Positions 1 to 7,979 of a stretch of 64,000 nucleotides of DNA are shown one piece after another. The DNA is from Streptomyces roseifaciens (GTDB taxonomy: Bacteria; Actinomycetota; Actinomycetes; Streptomycetales; Streptomycetaceae). The notes beneath the pieces were generated by a model. The model saw nothing but the letters and a program-made list of their open reading frames with translations, was not told where the DNA came from and made no database searches. The stretch's first letter is position 1. Each line of letters starts with the position of its first letter. The DNA lies in assembly GCF_001445655.1 (NCBI RefSeq), contig NZ_LNBE01000003.1, forward strand, positions 2,028,530 through 2,092,529, given 5' to 3'. The translations under genes and the position numbers were made by a program.

Positions 1-427
1 CGCTGATACCACTCACGACGCCGGTCGGCTGCCCGCGTCGGGCCGTCGCGTCGGCGGTCCACCGGTCCGAGGGGTTCGTCGTGAACGTGTGGCGGCTGTG
101 GGGGACCCGGGCCCACGGGTATTCGACGACGCCGACCCTGGCGGCGGTTGCCGCGGGGCACGCCTCGATCAGGCGCTCCGCCAGTGCTGCGGCCAGTTGC
201 TCGACAGCGGAATCCAGGTGGTCGTGCAGGAAGGCCGAGGCGGTGTTCGCCATGCTGCGGGTCGGCAGGAGGCACGAGTTGTCGCCTTTGACGAAGGCGG
301 GGGCGAAGTCGCCCTCGAGCGTCATCGTCAGCTGAAGATCGCGGGCCCGGTGAGCGGAGGTGCCGGGTCCGACACCGAGGAGGCGGAGGTCGTGTCGTCC
401 GTATTGCGTGGACACCACTTGAGGCAT
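1..427 (-). CDS. Urate oxidase-like protein, N-terminal part (runs off left edge)
   Basis: This frame has no stop before the window edge; about 142 codons are seen. It starts with ATG at 427 behind GGAAGGG at 6 nt. The protein begins MPQVVSTQYGRHDLRLLGV and carries LEGDFAPAFVKGDNS, LLPTRSMANT and VEYPWARVPHSRHTF, which match the first T-fold half of uricase (urate plus O2 to 5-hydroxyisourate, purine catabolism). Two active-site positions differ from the family: the catalytic Lys of the YGK motif (K10 in Aspergillus uricase) is Arg, and the Asp after the catalytic Thr (T57) is also Arg. The Thr itself is kept. Family assignment is firm from order and spacing of motifs; uricase activity is uncertain. 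No purine genes are visible on this side. Confidence 0.8.
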   Translation of the reverse strand, partial: MPQVVSTQYGRHDLRLLGVGPGTSAHRARDLQLTMTLEGDFAPAFVKGDNSCLLPTRSMANTASAFLHDHLDSAVEQLAAALAERLIEACPAATAARVGVVEYPWARVPHSRHTFTTNPSDRWTADATARRGQPTGVVSGIS

Positions 428-524
428 CGGTCGCCCTTCCCGGGTGTTACGTGCGCCGGCTCTTGCCGGACGGCTGGTTGCGGGTGGTCGCGGGTGGGTC
501 GCGGGTGCCGCGGTGACACGGTCT

Positions 525-1058
525 TCACGGATGGATCTGCAACTGCACCCTGCCCCCGGATCGCTGGAGCCCCTCAGGCGTCAAGCAGGCCGTCGGCAGA
601 GAACCGGGCAGGAGCGCGACGGTGCGTTCGGCCTTACTGCCCTTGCCCCGGCCCTCGGTGACCGTGCCGTTCATTCTGACGACGGTGATACCGGCGACCC
701 TGCCGGCGGATGTGCTGTAGGAGATCTCCGACGCGCTCCCGTCCCCGTAGCGCACGGACTCCTGCGCCTGACCGGAGTTGAGCGTCAGGCACGTGCTCGC
801 CGATGAGTGACCGGAGAGGCTGCTGGTGGCCGTGAGCACCCGCCCCGGTCCGGCCCCGCACCGGTAGGCGGTCTGCGCCCGAACGTCCGTCGGCCGCGGT
901 GTGAGCGTCAGCCCAGGGCTGAAGGCGATGGATTCTTCCCCGGCACAGACAATCGCTTCCGCGTCGTGGGCATGGGCGGATGGCACCCAGCCCAGCGATG
1001 TGGCGACGAGCGCCGCAGCGCACATGACCACCTCAGTAGAACGTCGTCCCAGCGTCAC
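525..1058 (-). CDS. Secreted protein of unknown function
   Basis: The start chosen is GTG 1058, because GGAGG lies 5 nt upstream on the minus strand; a longer frame to 1103 has no such site. The N-terminus (VTLGRRSTEVV, then a hydrophobic stretch ending GWVPSAHA) is a Sec signal peptide with likely cleavage after AHA. The mature part is about 145 residues with four cysteines (IVCAGE, YRCGAG, STCLTL, TACLTP) that could form two disulfides, and is rich in Ser, Thr and Gly. I do not recognise a family. It lies upstream of the uricase-like gene on the same strand, separated by 97 bp. Confidence 0.65.
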   Translation of the reverse strand: MTLGRRSTEVVMCAAALVATSLGWVPSAHAHDAEAIVCAGEESIAFSPGLTLTPRPTDVRAQTAYRCGAGPGRVLTATSSLSGHSSASTCLTLNSGQAQESVRYGDGSASEISYSTSAGRVAGITVVRMNGTVTEGRGKGSKAERTVALLPGSLPTACLTPEGLQRSGGRVQLQIHP

Positions 1059-1103
1059 CAGACCTCCAGCGGCAGGAGCTACGACGCGCCTCTCGCGGCG
1101 CAT

Positions 1104-1350
1104 TCACCTGCCGCTTCCTACCCTTGGACCGCATTCGCCAGCGCCAAGCTCTGGAGGTGCGGCAGCGCGACCGTGCGCCCGCCCCTCGGCGTGCACGCCC
1201 CGGAGCGCGGCAGTGGTCCAGCGCCAGGCCGCCGGATTCCGACGTGTCAGATCCATGTGCGGTAGCCCCGTCAGTGACGTGCCGGCCACCTTCACCAGTA
1301 CCTGCCCCGCACCCGGGAGGGGCCGCTCGGTCAATCGGTAGGGGGCGACA
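1104..1350 (-). pseudogene. Possible remnant of a zinc-type alcohol dehydrogenase/quinone oxidoreductase
   Basis: On the minus strand about 25 codons just below 1345 read APYRLTERPLPGAGQVLVKV followed by AGTSL. This is the conserved beginning of MDR-superfamily reductases (…L.E.P.P.PG.GEVLVKV.A.S.). After TGLPHMDLTRR the similarity ends and the rest is arginine-rich low-complexity translation. No start codon with a ribosome site precedes it. I read this as a decayed 5' gene fragment. The call rests on one motif only. Confidence 0.35.
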
Positions 1351-1522
1351 CGCGGCGGGGGCGCGCTACGAGTTCGCCGCCGCAGTTGGGGCAGATGTCC
1401 TGCATCGCGTCGCTGCAGGGCACACAGAACGTGCACTCGTGCGAGCAGATACGGGCGGGCGAGTCCTGCGGCAGCGTCGTGGTCTCACATCGTTCGCAGA
1501 GGTTGCGCATCTCCAAAGACAT
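1331..1522 (-). CDS. DUF1272 zinc-ribbon protein
   Basis: A 63-residue protein starting MSLEMRNLCERC. The start ATG 1522 has AGGAG 5 nt upstream; the longer frame to 1624 has no ribosome site. Four cysteine pairs or pair-like motifs (CERC, CSHEC, CVPC, CPNC) and the ending GGELVARPRR are diagnostic of DUF1272, a small family thought to bind zinc. Its biochemical role is unknown. It stands alone, with an ADH-like remnant downstream that its 3' end slightly overlaps. Confidence 0.85.
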   Translation of the reverse strand: MSLEMRNLCERCETTTLPQDSPARICSHECTFCVPCSDAMQDICPNCGGELVARPRRVSPPTD

Positions 1523-1729
1523 GACTCTCCTGGTGCGTTCGGGCATCCGCCGCCTGGTCGGCAGCTCCGGATGGAATGGATTCGGATGCCCATCCTCGGC
1601 GCAGTGATCTTGGCCTGAAAGCATCGGCAGGGCCAGCTTTACGCAAGATCCGGCCAGCGCGAGGTCGTGAGTCCCGGACGTAGCGCAAGCGCCGGCCGGC
1701 CGGGACTCACTCCACTGACCTGGCTGAGG

Positions 1730-2062
1730 TCAGGCGTCCTCGGCCTTGGGCGCGGCCTGCTGAACGACCTCGAAGGACCACAGGGTCGACCCGGACGCGG
1801 CCGGCTTCTGCTTGGGGGCGCCGTCGCCGCCTCCCTGGTGCGCGGCCTTCATCGGGCCCTCCATCCACGCCTGGAAGTCCTCCTCGCTGCGCCAGCGGGT
1901 GTAGACCAGGTAGGTGTCCGTCCCCTCGACGGGGCGGAGGAGTTCGAACCACTCGAAGCCGTCGGAGCTCTCGACGGAGCCGGCGCGGGCCGCGAAGCGC
2001 TGCTCCAGGACCTCTCGCTGTTCGGCCGGGACGTTCAGCACGTTGATCTTCACAACACTCAT
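1730..2062 (-). CDS. Antibiotic biosynthesis monooxygenase (ABM)-fold protein
   Basis: A 110-residue protein starting MSVVKINVLNVPAEQREVLE at ATG 2062, behind AGGATAGG. Residues 1-85 fit the ABM ferredoxin-like fold: the NVPAEQREVLEQRFAAR helix, FEWFELLRPVEGTDTYLVYT, then WRSEEDFQAWM. Family members are cofactor-free monooxygenases or haem-degrading enzymes (IsdG/MhuD); the EGTDTYLVYTRW segment resembles the latter group. The C-terminal 30 residues are Gly/Lys/Ala rich. No biosynthetic neighbours indicate a substrate. It is a stand-alone gene. Confidence 0.8.
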   Translation of the reverse strand: MSVVKINVLNVPAEQREVLEQRFAARAGSVESSDGFEWFELLRPVEGTDTYLVYTRWRSEEDFQAWMEGPMKAAHQGGGDGAPKQKPAASGSTLWSFEVVQQAAPKAEDA

Positions 2063-2140
2063 GGGCCTATCCTGCCGCACCCTCGGAAGGGATCCTGCCA
2101 GGGGGTGCCAGTGGCGCATACCGGACATCCCGTTACGGCC

Positions 2141-2177
2141 GCGACGGCCCGGACCGTGGGCCGGTCCGGGCCGTCGC
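2141..2177 (-). terminator. Perfect 15-bp hairpin, terminator-like
   Basis: GCGACGGCCCGGACC, a 7-nt loop, then its exact complement GGTCCGGGCCGTCGC. It lies about 90 bp past the stop of the minus-strand secreted SH3-like gene and before the promoter region of the ABM gene. It most likely ends transcription of the former. There is no U-tract, as is usual for Streptomyces terminators. Confidence 0.7.
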
Positions 2178-2266
2178 GTACCTACTGTGAAGTGCGATGC
2201 CGCGTGGTCAGCAGCGCCCTGTCGTGAGTGCTCCGCAGTGCCCTGTCGTCAGGCTCTGCTCTGCCG

Positions 2267-2620
2267 TCACATGCCGCAGAAGGGCGGGATGATGTTCTTG
2301 TGGGCCACCCAGCCGCGGGCACCCTTGGACAGGCCGCCCTTGCTCTTGGCCTTCAGCTCGACGTTGTCCCAGCCGCCGGACGAGCGGAGGATGCGGATCG
2401 GGTCCCCGAAGTACAGCTGGCCCTTGACCGCGCCCGAGGTGCTGGCCTTGGTGCGCAGGCGGGTGCCGTCGGTGTAGATCATGGCGTTGTCCGCGTGGCA
2501 CGCCTTGGTGCTCGCGGCGGCCTGGGTGGCGGCCGCGGGGGCGGCCTGGGCCGGGGCGGCCAGGGCCGCGGTGGCGCCGATGAGGGCGACGGTGGTGAGT
2601 GCGAGGGATATGCGTCGCAC
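2267..2620 (-). CDS. Secreted SH3-like protein
   Basis: A 117-residue protein starting MRRISLALTTVALIG with a clear Sec signal peptide ending APAQA at about residue 27. The mature protein has TRLRTKASTSGAVKGQLYFGDPIRILRSSGGWDNVELK, cut here as the pattern R.R..ASTSG.V.G…GD.I.I…..GW, the signature of bacterial SH3b-like repeats, and ends in GWVAHKNIIPPFCGM. Two cysteines (ACHADN, FCGM) may pair. Streptomyces carry many such small extracellular proteins; their ligands are unknown, with cell wall a guess. The start is ATG 2620 with GGAGG 10 nt upstream. Confidence 0.8.
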   Translation of the reverse strand: MRRISLALTTVALIGATAALAAPAQAAPAAATQAAASTKACHADNAMIYTDGTRLRTKASTSGAVKGQLYFGDPIRILRSSGGWDNVELKAKSKGGLSKGARGWVAHKNIIPPFCGM

Positions 2621-2892
2621 GGGTCCTCCGGAGGTGGTTCTTGTGGTGCGGCGGATGCCGCGTGATCACCCTAGGCGGCTCGGGGGAACCGTCCGGCGGC
2701 GATCTTGTCACGTCCCTGTCACGACCTGCCCACGGGGATGTCAGGCGTGCCGGCAAACCCGGAAACAGGCGCCCCCCCGGCCCCCGCTCCCTGGCCCCCA
2801 CCCCCCGGCTCAGCGGCCAAGTGAGGGAATTTCCCTGTGCGCCCCGCTGGGCGACCGCGGCTTCGGCATGGGTCCGCCCTAGCGTCAAGCAT

Positions 2893-3852
2893 GTGATCAG
2901 GCAAAGAATCATCGTCTCGGCGGCGGTGTGCTGCTGCATCGCCGCGACCGCCCTGGACGCCCGGGCCGCACGGCTGCCGCTGAAGTGGCAGCAGGTCGGC
3001 ACCGGCATCACAGGGGGCGTAAGTGGCATGGCGGTGGCCAGGAGCCGGCCGGATGGCCGAGGGTCGGCCGACTTGGTCGTGGTCCGGGACAACAAGAAGC
3101 CGGGTGAGAGCCGGGTGGCCACCGTACGGCTGCGGCCCGGCAAGGAACCGGTCACGAAAGAGCTCACCTGGCGCGGATCCCTGCCCGAGGACCTGGAAGC
3201 CATCGACGCGGTGCCGGGCAGGCCGGGCCACTACATCGCACTGGCCAGCCGGGGCACGGCGTACGAGGTCGTCGTGAAGGGGAAGACGGCGACGGTCCAC
3301 GGCAGTCCCGTCGGACTTCCCGGCAAGGCCCAGGGGGACAACTACGAGAGCTTCGCTCTCTGGCGCCGTCCTTCGGGCGGCGGCCTGTTCGCGGTGTGGG
3401 CCACACGGGGCAAGGGCAGCGAAAAGGCCGTGGTGCGCGCCGCCCCGGCAGCCGTCGACCGGAACGGGCTCCGCATCGGCACACCAACCGTCCGGAGGGA
3501 GTTCGCCGTGCCATTCCCCAACCAGGACGAGGTACGGCACATCAGCGACCTCAAGATCCTGGCCGACGGGACGGTGCTGGTGTCCTCGGCCTCCGACCCC
3601 AACGTGGACGACGGACCGTTCAGCTCGGCGGTCTACAAGGCGGGACGGCTGTCCGCGAACGGCCCCCGCCGGGCCGGACTGAACCTCAGGGACACGAAGA
3701 ACCTCTCCGCTCTGCGCAAGTTCACCCGGCAGGACAACCGCAAGATCGAAGCCATCGCCTTCCTGCCCAGGGGGTCGGCGATCTGGGGCACCGACGACGA
3801 GAACCACGGAGGATACGTCGGGGTCGATCAAGTCGGCATCAATCGGCGGTGA
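2893..3852 (+). CDS. Secreted protein, probable beta-propeller, unknown function
   Basis: The likely start is GTG 2893, giving VIRQRIIVSAAVCCCIAATA and a signal peptide ending DARA; the frame upstream to 2599 is low-complexity and lies opposite another gene's promoter. No strong ribosome site is visible, so the start is uncertain. The 290-residue mature part has repeated beta-rich units such as LPEDLEAIDAVPGRPGHYIA, NYESFALWR, LKILADGTVLVSSASDPN and KIEAIAFLPRGSAIWGTDDEN. The LEAI/IEAIAF repeats recall esterase-like phytase or SdiA-type propellers. I cannot name a family with certainty. No operon partner. Confidence 0.65.
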   Translation: MIRQRIIVSAAVCCCIAATALDARAARLPLKWQQVGTGITGGVSGMAVARSRPDGRGSADLVVVRDNKKPGESRVATVRLRPGKEPVTKELTWRGSLPEDLEAIDAVPGRPGHYIALASRGTAYEVVVKGKTATVHGSPVGLPGKAQGDNYESFALWRRPSGGGLFAVWATRGKGSEKAVVRAAPAAVDRNGLRIGTPTVRREFAVPFPNQDEVRHISDLKILADGTVLVSSASDPNVDDGPFSSAVYKAGRLSANGPRRAGLNLRDTKNLSALRKFTRQDNRKIEAIAFLPRGSAIWGTDDENHGGYVGVDQVGINRR

Positions 3853-3930
3853 CGCGGTAGGCGGCGGTAGGCACACGGCACGCCGTTCCGTCGTTCCGTC
3901 GCCCCATCGTCCCGTCATGGCCCCATGCGC

Positions 3931-5184
3931 TCAGCCGGAGGCAGCGGCCCCGTTGGCCCGGTAGACGTCGATCGCCCGGGCCAGGGGATCGTAGACCAGC
4001 CCGTAGCGGTCGTTGACCAGCGAAGGGGAGACCGGACCGATGTCCGTACGCAGGTCGCTGCCCGTGCGGGCGTCCAGGGTCATGGCCTGATCGGCCTGGG
4101 CGTAGACCACCCCGTGCCACGCCGAAGTGATCTCGGGGGCCGTGCGGTCGGCCGTCTCGTCGGGCAGGCGCCACAGGACGCGGGCGGTGTGCACGTCCAC
4201 GGCCCACGCGGCCGCCTCGCCGGAACCGTCGGCTCCGGCGCAGACCGTCGTGTTCCAGCCGTCGTAGTGGCACCTGTACAGGGAGGCGTCGCCCGAGTCC
4301 AGGCGGGTCGTGCCGGTTACGGGGTCGATCAGCAGGGTGCCGCCGGCCGTGGTTCCGTCGGCCCAGGTCAGTCCGGGGCCGGGGTCCGACGTCAGGGCGT
4401 CGCCCAGTCGGAGGTTTCGCTTCCACAGCTGGTCGCCGTCAGAGGTGGCCTTGCCCGCGAAGTCGCCGTCGCCGCGCACGCCGACGGCCACCGACTGTTC
4501 CAGGTCCACTCCCTTGAAGTCGGCGTCGGTCCAGATGACTTGGCCGGTTCGGGTGTCGAGCAGGGCGGACAGGGGAGGAGTCTGCGCATATCCCTGCTCG
4601 TACGAGGCGACGAGTACGTGCCGGGTGTCGGCGCCGACCACATGAGGGGCTGCCTCGGCCGGCACGTCCTTGCCGCCGGGGATCTCGCGCGACCACAGGC
4701 TCCTGCCGGTGCGGGCGTCCAGCGCGACGACGGTGATTCCGCGCCGGTCGGCGTAAGTGCCGCTGCCCTGTTCCGTGGTGGCGAAGGCGCCGATCACCTT
4801 GTCGCCGACCAGGCGGGGCGCTTGGGCGACGGTGTCGCCGTTCGGTACGGCTGTGTGCCAGACGGGCTCACCGGAGTCGAGCCCGTAGGCGGTGATGCCG
4901 ACGTCGTCCCGGTCATAGGCGTAGGCGAGGTGGGCGCCCAGTGCCACCATGTCGGCGACGTCGCCTTCGCCGAACGTGGAGGGCCAGGCGCCCTGGAACG
5001 TGGTGGTGGGGGTCATCGGCAAGGACCCGGCCGGGGCCGTCGGCTTCGTCGTCCGTACGCTCTCGGGGTGCTCACCCTTGCTGCCGCACGCGGCTACGGC
5101 GCACAGCAACCCCGCAACAGCCAAGGCAGTACGCAGGCGCCGCCGTTCGGGCTTACGCCGGTTCGCGGAATCCATGGAGATCAT
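3931..5184 (-). CDS. PQQ-type beta-propeller lipoprotein
   Basis: I chose ATG 5184 (MISMDSANRRKPERRRLRTA); ATG 5175 is an alternative. A lipobox (GLLCAVAAC) follows the basic n-region, so the protein is a membrane-anchored lipoprotein of about 395 mature residues. Repeats with VVALDARTGRSLWSREI, ALLDTRTGQVIW, AVDVHTARVLWRL and AMTLDARTGSDL are PQQ/BamB-like propeller blades (…LDA.TG..LW). No methanol-dehydrogenase catalytic residues are seen, so it is probably a structural or sensor propeller and not a quinoprotein dehydrogenase. It converges with the secreted gene ending at 3852. Confidence 0.8.
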   Translation of the reverse strand: MISMDSANRRKPERRRLRTALAVAGLLCAVAACGSKGEHPESVRTTKPTAPAGSLPMTPTTTFQGAWPSTFGEGDVADMVALGAHLAYAYDRDDVGITAYGLDSGEPVWHTAVPNGDTVAQAPRLVGDKVIGAFATTEQGSGTYADRRGITVVALDARTGRSLWSREIPGGKDVPAEAAPHVVGADTRHVLVASYEQGYAQTPPLSALLDTRTGQVIWTDADFKGVDLEQSVAVGVRGDGDFAGKATSDGDQLWKRNLRLGDALTSDPGPGLTWADGTTAGGTLLIDPVTGTTRLDSGDASLYRCHYDGWNTTVCAGADGSGEAAAWAVDVHTARVLWRLPDETADRTAPEITSAWHGVVYAQADQAMTLDARTGSDLRTDIGPVSPSLVNDRYGLVYDPLARAIDVYRANGAAASG

Positions 5185-5256
5185 GGGCACCAGAGAGTGG
5201 CAGAAGACGGCTCCTGATGGAGCCGGCTTCTGGGATCGCCTTCGCCTGATCAAGTG

Positions 5257-5312
5257 AACGCCCGGCCGTTTCCAGCAATGCCCGGCCCTTGCCGTGAATG
5301 CCCGTCCCGCTG
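5257..5312. repeat. Three degenerate direct repeats spaced 20 bp
   Basis: GAACGCCCGGCCGTTTC, AATGCCCGGCCCTTGCC and AATGCCCGTCCCGCT start at 5257, 5277 and 5297. They lie upstream of the minus-strand propeller lipoprotein gene, at a spacing of about two helical turns. They could be regulator contact sites or simple duplication; nothing else supports either reading. Confidence 0.3.
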
Positions 5313-5405
5313 TCCGCAGGCCGGGCCGCTTCCGACCGCTCGCACAGAACACGAGCGCGGACCGCTGTCTCCCCGTCAGCGGGCGTGCATGTCACAGGCG
5401 TACGG

Positions 5406-5900
5406 TTACGCAGCGGGCTGCACCCATCGTTTGATGATGCGCGGCTCGGAGTACGGCGCCGGCCAGGCCTGCAGTCGCAGCTGCTCGGTGGTCTCGGGTG
5501 CGTTGTCCGAGTCGATGTCCGCGAGGACGGCCGCGGCCAGGTTCCGCCGGGAAGCCCGTATGCGGGTCCACCCGGCGGGCATGTCGAAGCGTGTCGCGTC
5601 GGGGTAGTAGTCGGTGCAGCCCAGCACGACGAGGCGTCCCGAGGCCAGGTTGAGGCTCGCCTCGACGATGTGGTCGTAGTCGTCGTCGCCGCCGTCGTCG
5701 TCCGGCTGCGCCGCGAGGACGTGGACGCTGACTGCCACGTTGACGTTGACGGCGGTGCCGATGGCCAGGGCGTCCTCGGTGACACCGAGGCCGTCCAGGA
5801 CGGTCTGCTCGGTCCACACGTCACTGAGGTCGCCGTCGGACTCGTCGTCCAGGAGGTGGATCTGGAAGTAGTCGGCGAAGAGCTTGAGGTCTGTTGCCAT
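5406..5900 (-). CDS. Conserved hypothetical protein
   Basis: A 164-residue protein starting MATDLKLFADYFQIHLLDD at ATG 5900 (ATG 5933 is possible but less natural). It has a beta-rich layout: VNVNVAVSVHVLAAQP, an Asp-rich loop DDDGGDDDYDHIVEASL, LASGRLVVLGCTDYYP, RIRASRRNLAAAVLADIDSD and a tail ERLRLQAWPAP-like ending. This pattern recurs in Streptomyces as an uncharacterised family, to my recollection. No catalytic motif, signal or membrane segment is visible. It is a single gene between the propeller lipoprotein and the SnoaL-like gene, which is divergent. Confidence 0.6.
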   Translation of the reverse strand: MATDLKLFADYFQIHLLDDESDGDLSDVWTEQTVLDGLGVTEDALAIGTAVNVNVAVSVHVLAAQPDDDGGDDDYDHIVEASLNLASGRLVVLGCTDYYPDATRFDMPAGWTRIRASRRNLAAAVLADIDSDNAPETTEQLRLQAWPAPYSEPRIIKRWVQPAA

Positions 5901-5999
5901 GGAGGCATCATTGCTGGCACCCAGGAAGGCCACGGCGGTGGGGTGGGGCCGTGCACGGCTGCCACGCCGTCACCGCCCGGCATGCCGGAGGAGTGATCC

Positions 6000-6494
6000 T
6001 TGGCAGGGGCAGGGCGCGTCATCTCCGGAGGACACGGCTCGGCTGGTGACACTGCACGGGTGCTCATCGAAGAGAACAAGCAGCTCGTCCGCCGCTTCTA
6101 CGCCGCGATCGACAACGGTGACGTCGACGCCTTCGACGAACTCGTGGCGGAGGACTATCTGGACCACTCTCCACCGCCCTTCCCGGGTTTCGGCACGGGC
6201 CTCGAGGGGCTGAAGCAGATCTTCCAGGTCTTCTGGGAGGCGACCCCGGGCACGCACGAGATCCAGGACCAGGTGGCGGAGGGCGACAAGGTCGCCACGC
6301 GGTTGCTGTGCCGCGGCACCCACGAGGGCGACCTTCCGGGCATCCCCGCCACCGGCAACGAGCTGGAGATCACGGCGACGGTCATCCACCGCATCGAGAA
6401 CGGCAAGCTGGCCGAGAAGTGGTCCGACAAGGACGTCCTGCGCTTCCTGCAACAGCTCGGTGTTGTTCCGCCGCTCGGCATGCCGAACGAGTGA
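6000..6494 (+). CDS. SnoaL-like ester cyclase/NTF2-fold protein
   Basis: The start is TTG 6000, chosen because GGAGGAG lies 6 nt upstream; the alternative GTG 6060 has no ribosome site. The protein has 164 residues. The SnoaL pattern begins at about residue 24 (EENKQLVRRFYAAIDNGDVD), followed by EDYLDHSPPPFPG, GLEGLKQIFQVFWEA, KVATRLLCRGTHEGDLPGIP and HRIENGKLAEKWSDKD. This fits the NTF2-like alpha+beta barrel of SnoaL polyketide cyclases and their widespread relatives. The wider group is mostly uncharacterised and no polyketide genes are near, so the substrate is unknown. Confidence 0.8.
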   Translation: MAGAGRVISGGHGSAGDTARVLIEENKQLVRRFYAAIDNGDVDAFDELVAEDYLDHSPPPFPGFGTGLEGLKQIFQVFWEATPGTHEIQDQVAEGDKVATRLLCRGTHEGDLPGIPATGNELEITATVIHRIENGKLAEKWSDKDVLRFLQQLGVVPPLGMPNE

Positions 6495-6546
6495 GGGAGA
6501 CCGGTGACCCGGCGGCCGGGCCGGTGTACGGGCGGCCGCCGGGACT

Positions 6547-6849
6547 TCACCTCACGCCGCTCTCCTCGGGCGGTTGACCTTCGCCGACGTCGTCGCCGGG
6601 CTCCTGGGGCTCGTCGGGCGCCGGGGCAGGCGTGTCCGCTGAGGAAACTGTGTCTGCCGAGGGAGCCGCGTCTGCGGAGGAAGCCGCGTCTGCCGAGGGA
6701 GCCGTGTCGTCGTCTCCCTTCGCTTCCTCCGTCTCCTCGCTCGCCTCCTCCGTTCCCTCGCCCTCCTTGCTGCGCCTCAGCCGGGCCAGGTCCGCCGCCA
6801 GCCGGTCCGAGAACATGCGCATGTCTGCCTCTGCTTTGAGGTCGAACAC
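6547..6849 (-). CDS. Small acidic low-complexity protein
   Basis: A 100-residue frame from GTG 6849, behind AAGGAA at 7 nt. It begins VFDLKAEADMRMFSDRLAAD with an amphipathic helix, then becomes strongly acidic and repetitive: EGEGTEEASEETEEAKGDDD, then repeats of SADAAS/SADAAP/SADTVS. The tail is probably disordered. It follows the carbonic anhydrase gene by 55 bp on the same strand, so the two may be co-transcribed. No family recognised. Confidence 0.5.
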   Translation of the reverse strand: MFDLKAEADMRMFSDRLAADLARLRRSKEGEGTEEASEETEEAKGDDDTAPSADAASSADAAPSADTVSSADTPAPAPDEPQEPGDDVGEGQPPEESGVR

Positions 6850-6904
6850 TGTGATTTCCTTCCTGCTCCGCCGGACCCATCGGGCCCGGCGCCGTGCCCG
6901 GCGT

Positions 6905-7510
6905 TCACAGTGGCCGGAACCACTGGTCCCCGGTCGTCGGGTCGGCCCGGTGCGCCCTGACCGCGCCGGTGTGCACCTCGTAGTACCAGGCGTGCACCGA
7001 CAGCGTGCCGTCCTCCGTCCGCTCCGCCACGCACGGATGTGCGTAGAGCCGTTCCACCTGCGCCATGGCGTGCTGCTGGACCGCTTCCGCCAGGTCGGGG
7101 GAGTCGGGCATCGCCGGCCCGGGCGGCGGTGCGGCCCGCTCCAGCCAGCCGCGCACGGCCGGCGCGCGGGAGAGGTCGTCACCTCGCACCAGGGCGCTGA
7201 CCGCGCCGCAGTGGGAGTGCCCGCACACCACGATGTCGCTGACGCCCAGGACGCGGACCGCGTACTCGATGGTGGCCGTCTCGCCGGTCGGATGGTCGCT
7301 GCGGTACTCGGGCACGATGTTGCCCGCCGTCCGAAGCTCGAACAATTCGCCCGGCCGTGCGCCCGTGATCAGGGCGGGCACGACGCGGGAGTCGGAGCAG
7401 GTGATGAACAGTGCCTGCGGGTACTGGCCGGCTTCGAGGGCGCGGAACTCGTCGGCGCGCTCCGCCACGTGCGTAGTGAAGGACCGGGCGTTGTCTGCAA
7501 GGGACTTCAT
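6905..7510 (-). CDS. Beta-carbonic anhydrase
   Basis: A 201-residue protein starting MKSLADNARSFTTHVAERAD, with AGGAG upstream of ATG 7510. It interconverts CO2 and bicarbonate in the cytoplasm. All zinc-site elements are present: CSDSR (Cys38, Asp40, Arg42) and GHSHCGA (His98, Cys101), with FELRTAGNIVP between them. Length is normal for the plant-type clade. Possible co-transcription with the acidic small protein downstream. An upstream stretch TTGACC near 7774 with TATTGG 18 bp further is a candidate promoter, but weak. Confidence 0.93.
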   Translation of the reverse strand: MKSLADNARSFTTHVAERADEFRALEAGQYPQALFITCSDSRVVPALITGARPGELFELRTAGNIVPEYRSDHPTGETATIEYAVRVLGVSDIVVCGHSHCGAVSALVRGDDLSRAPAVRGWLERAAPPPGPAMPDSPDLAEAVQQHAMAQVERLYAHPCVAERTEDGTLSVHAWYYEVHTGAVRAHRADPTTGDQWFRPL

Positions 7511-7933
7511 GATGGCCTTTCTCCTGCGGCCGCGGGCATGCCGGGGACGCGGTGTTCAAGGTCAGCACTGGATGCCGGGTGTCGGTGGTGGTGCGAAGGG
7601 GCACGGCGGCCGGCGCAGCACACATCGCGGTCGCGCCGGTCCCGGAGGCGGAGAGGGCTGCCCTTGTGGGGTTGCCGCTCGTGGCGAAAGCACCGGGAAC
7701 CGGGGCGTCCACGGCCGGGCCGGACTCGGCGGGTACAGCCACCCCTTTGCCAATACATTACCTTACGGAGGCGGGTCAAAGACTGCCCAAGCAATGCTCA
7801 TGGATGCGTAATTCAGGCACGGTCGTACGCGAGCTACCAGGGCGTACGCCTTGGTGGTGAACGATCGGCGTGCGCCCCTGAAGTGCCGAAGACGCGGAAG
7901 GCGGGGATGACGCGGAAGACGGGTGGGGAATTC
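7511..7933. other. Intergenic region between divergent genes
   Basis: About 420 bp separate the carbonic anhydrase gene (minus) and the amidohydrolase unit (plus). No frame here looks coding: the candidates are Arg/Pro-rich shadow translations. It must hold both promoters. On the minus strand TTGACC (about 7779-7774) is followed by TATTGG after 18 bp. Near 7885-7920 the decamer GACGCGGAAG occurs twice, just before the 23-bp tandem repeat. No hairpin is obvious. Confidence 0.4.
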
Positions 7934-7979
7934 GAGGAGGTTCGGAAAGACATGACGAGGAGGTTCGGAGAAGCATGAC
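7934..7979 (+). repeat. 23-bp tandem duplication of a ribosome site and start codon
   Basis: Copy 1 (7934-7956) and copy 2 (7957-7979) both read GAGGAGGTTCGGA, five variable bases, then ATGAC. Each copy thus carries its own strong GGAGG and ATG. The second ATG (7975) starts the amidohydrolase; the first opens an eight-residue leader frame that ends on it. Confidence 0.85.
7952..7978 (+). CDS. Eight-residue leader peptide MTRRFGEA
   Basis: ATG 7952 has GAGGAGG at 11-12 nt and reads MTRRFGEA, with its TGA at 7976-7978 overlapping the amidohydrolase start as ATGA. The arrangement is that of a translationally coupled leader. It probably arose by tandem duplication of the initiation region. Whether it is translated is an inference. 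Confidence 0.4.
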   Translation: MTRRFGEA

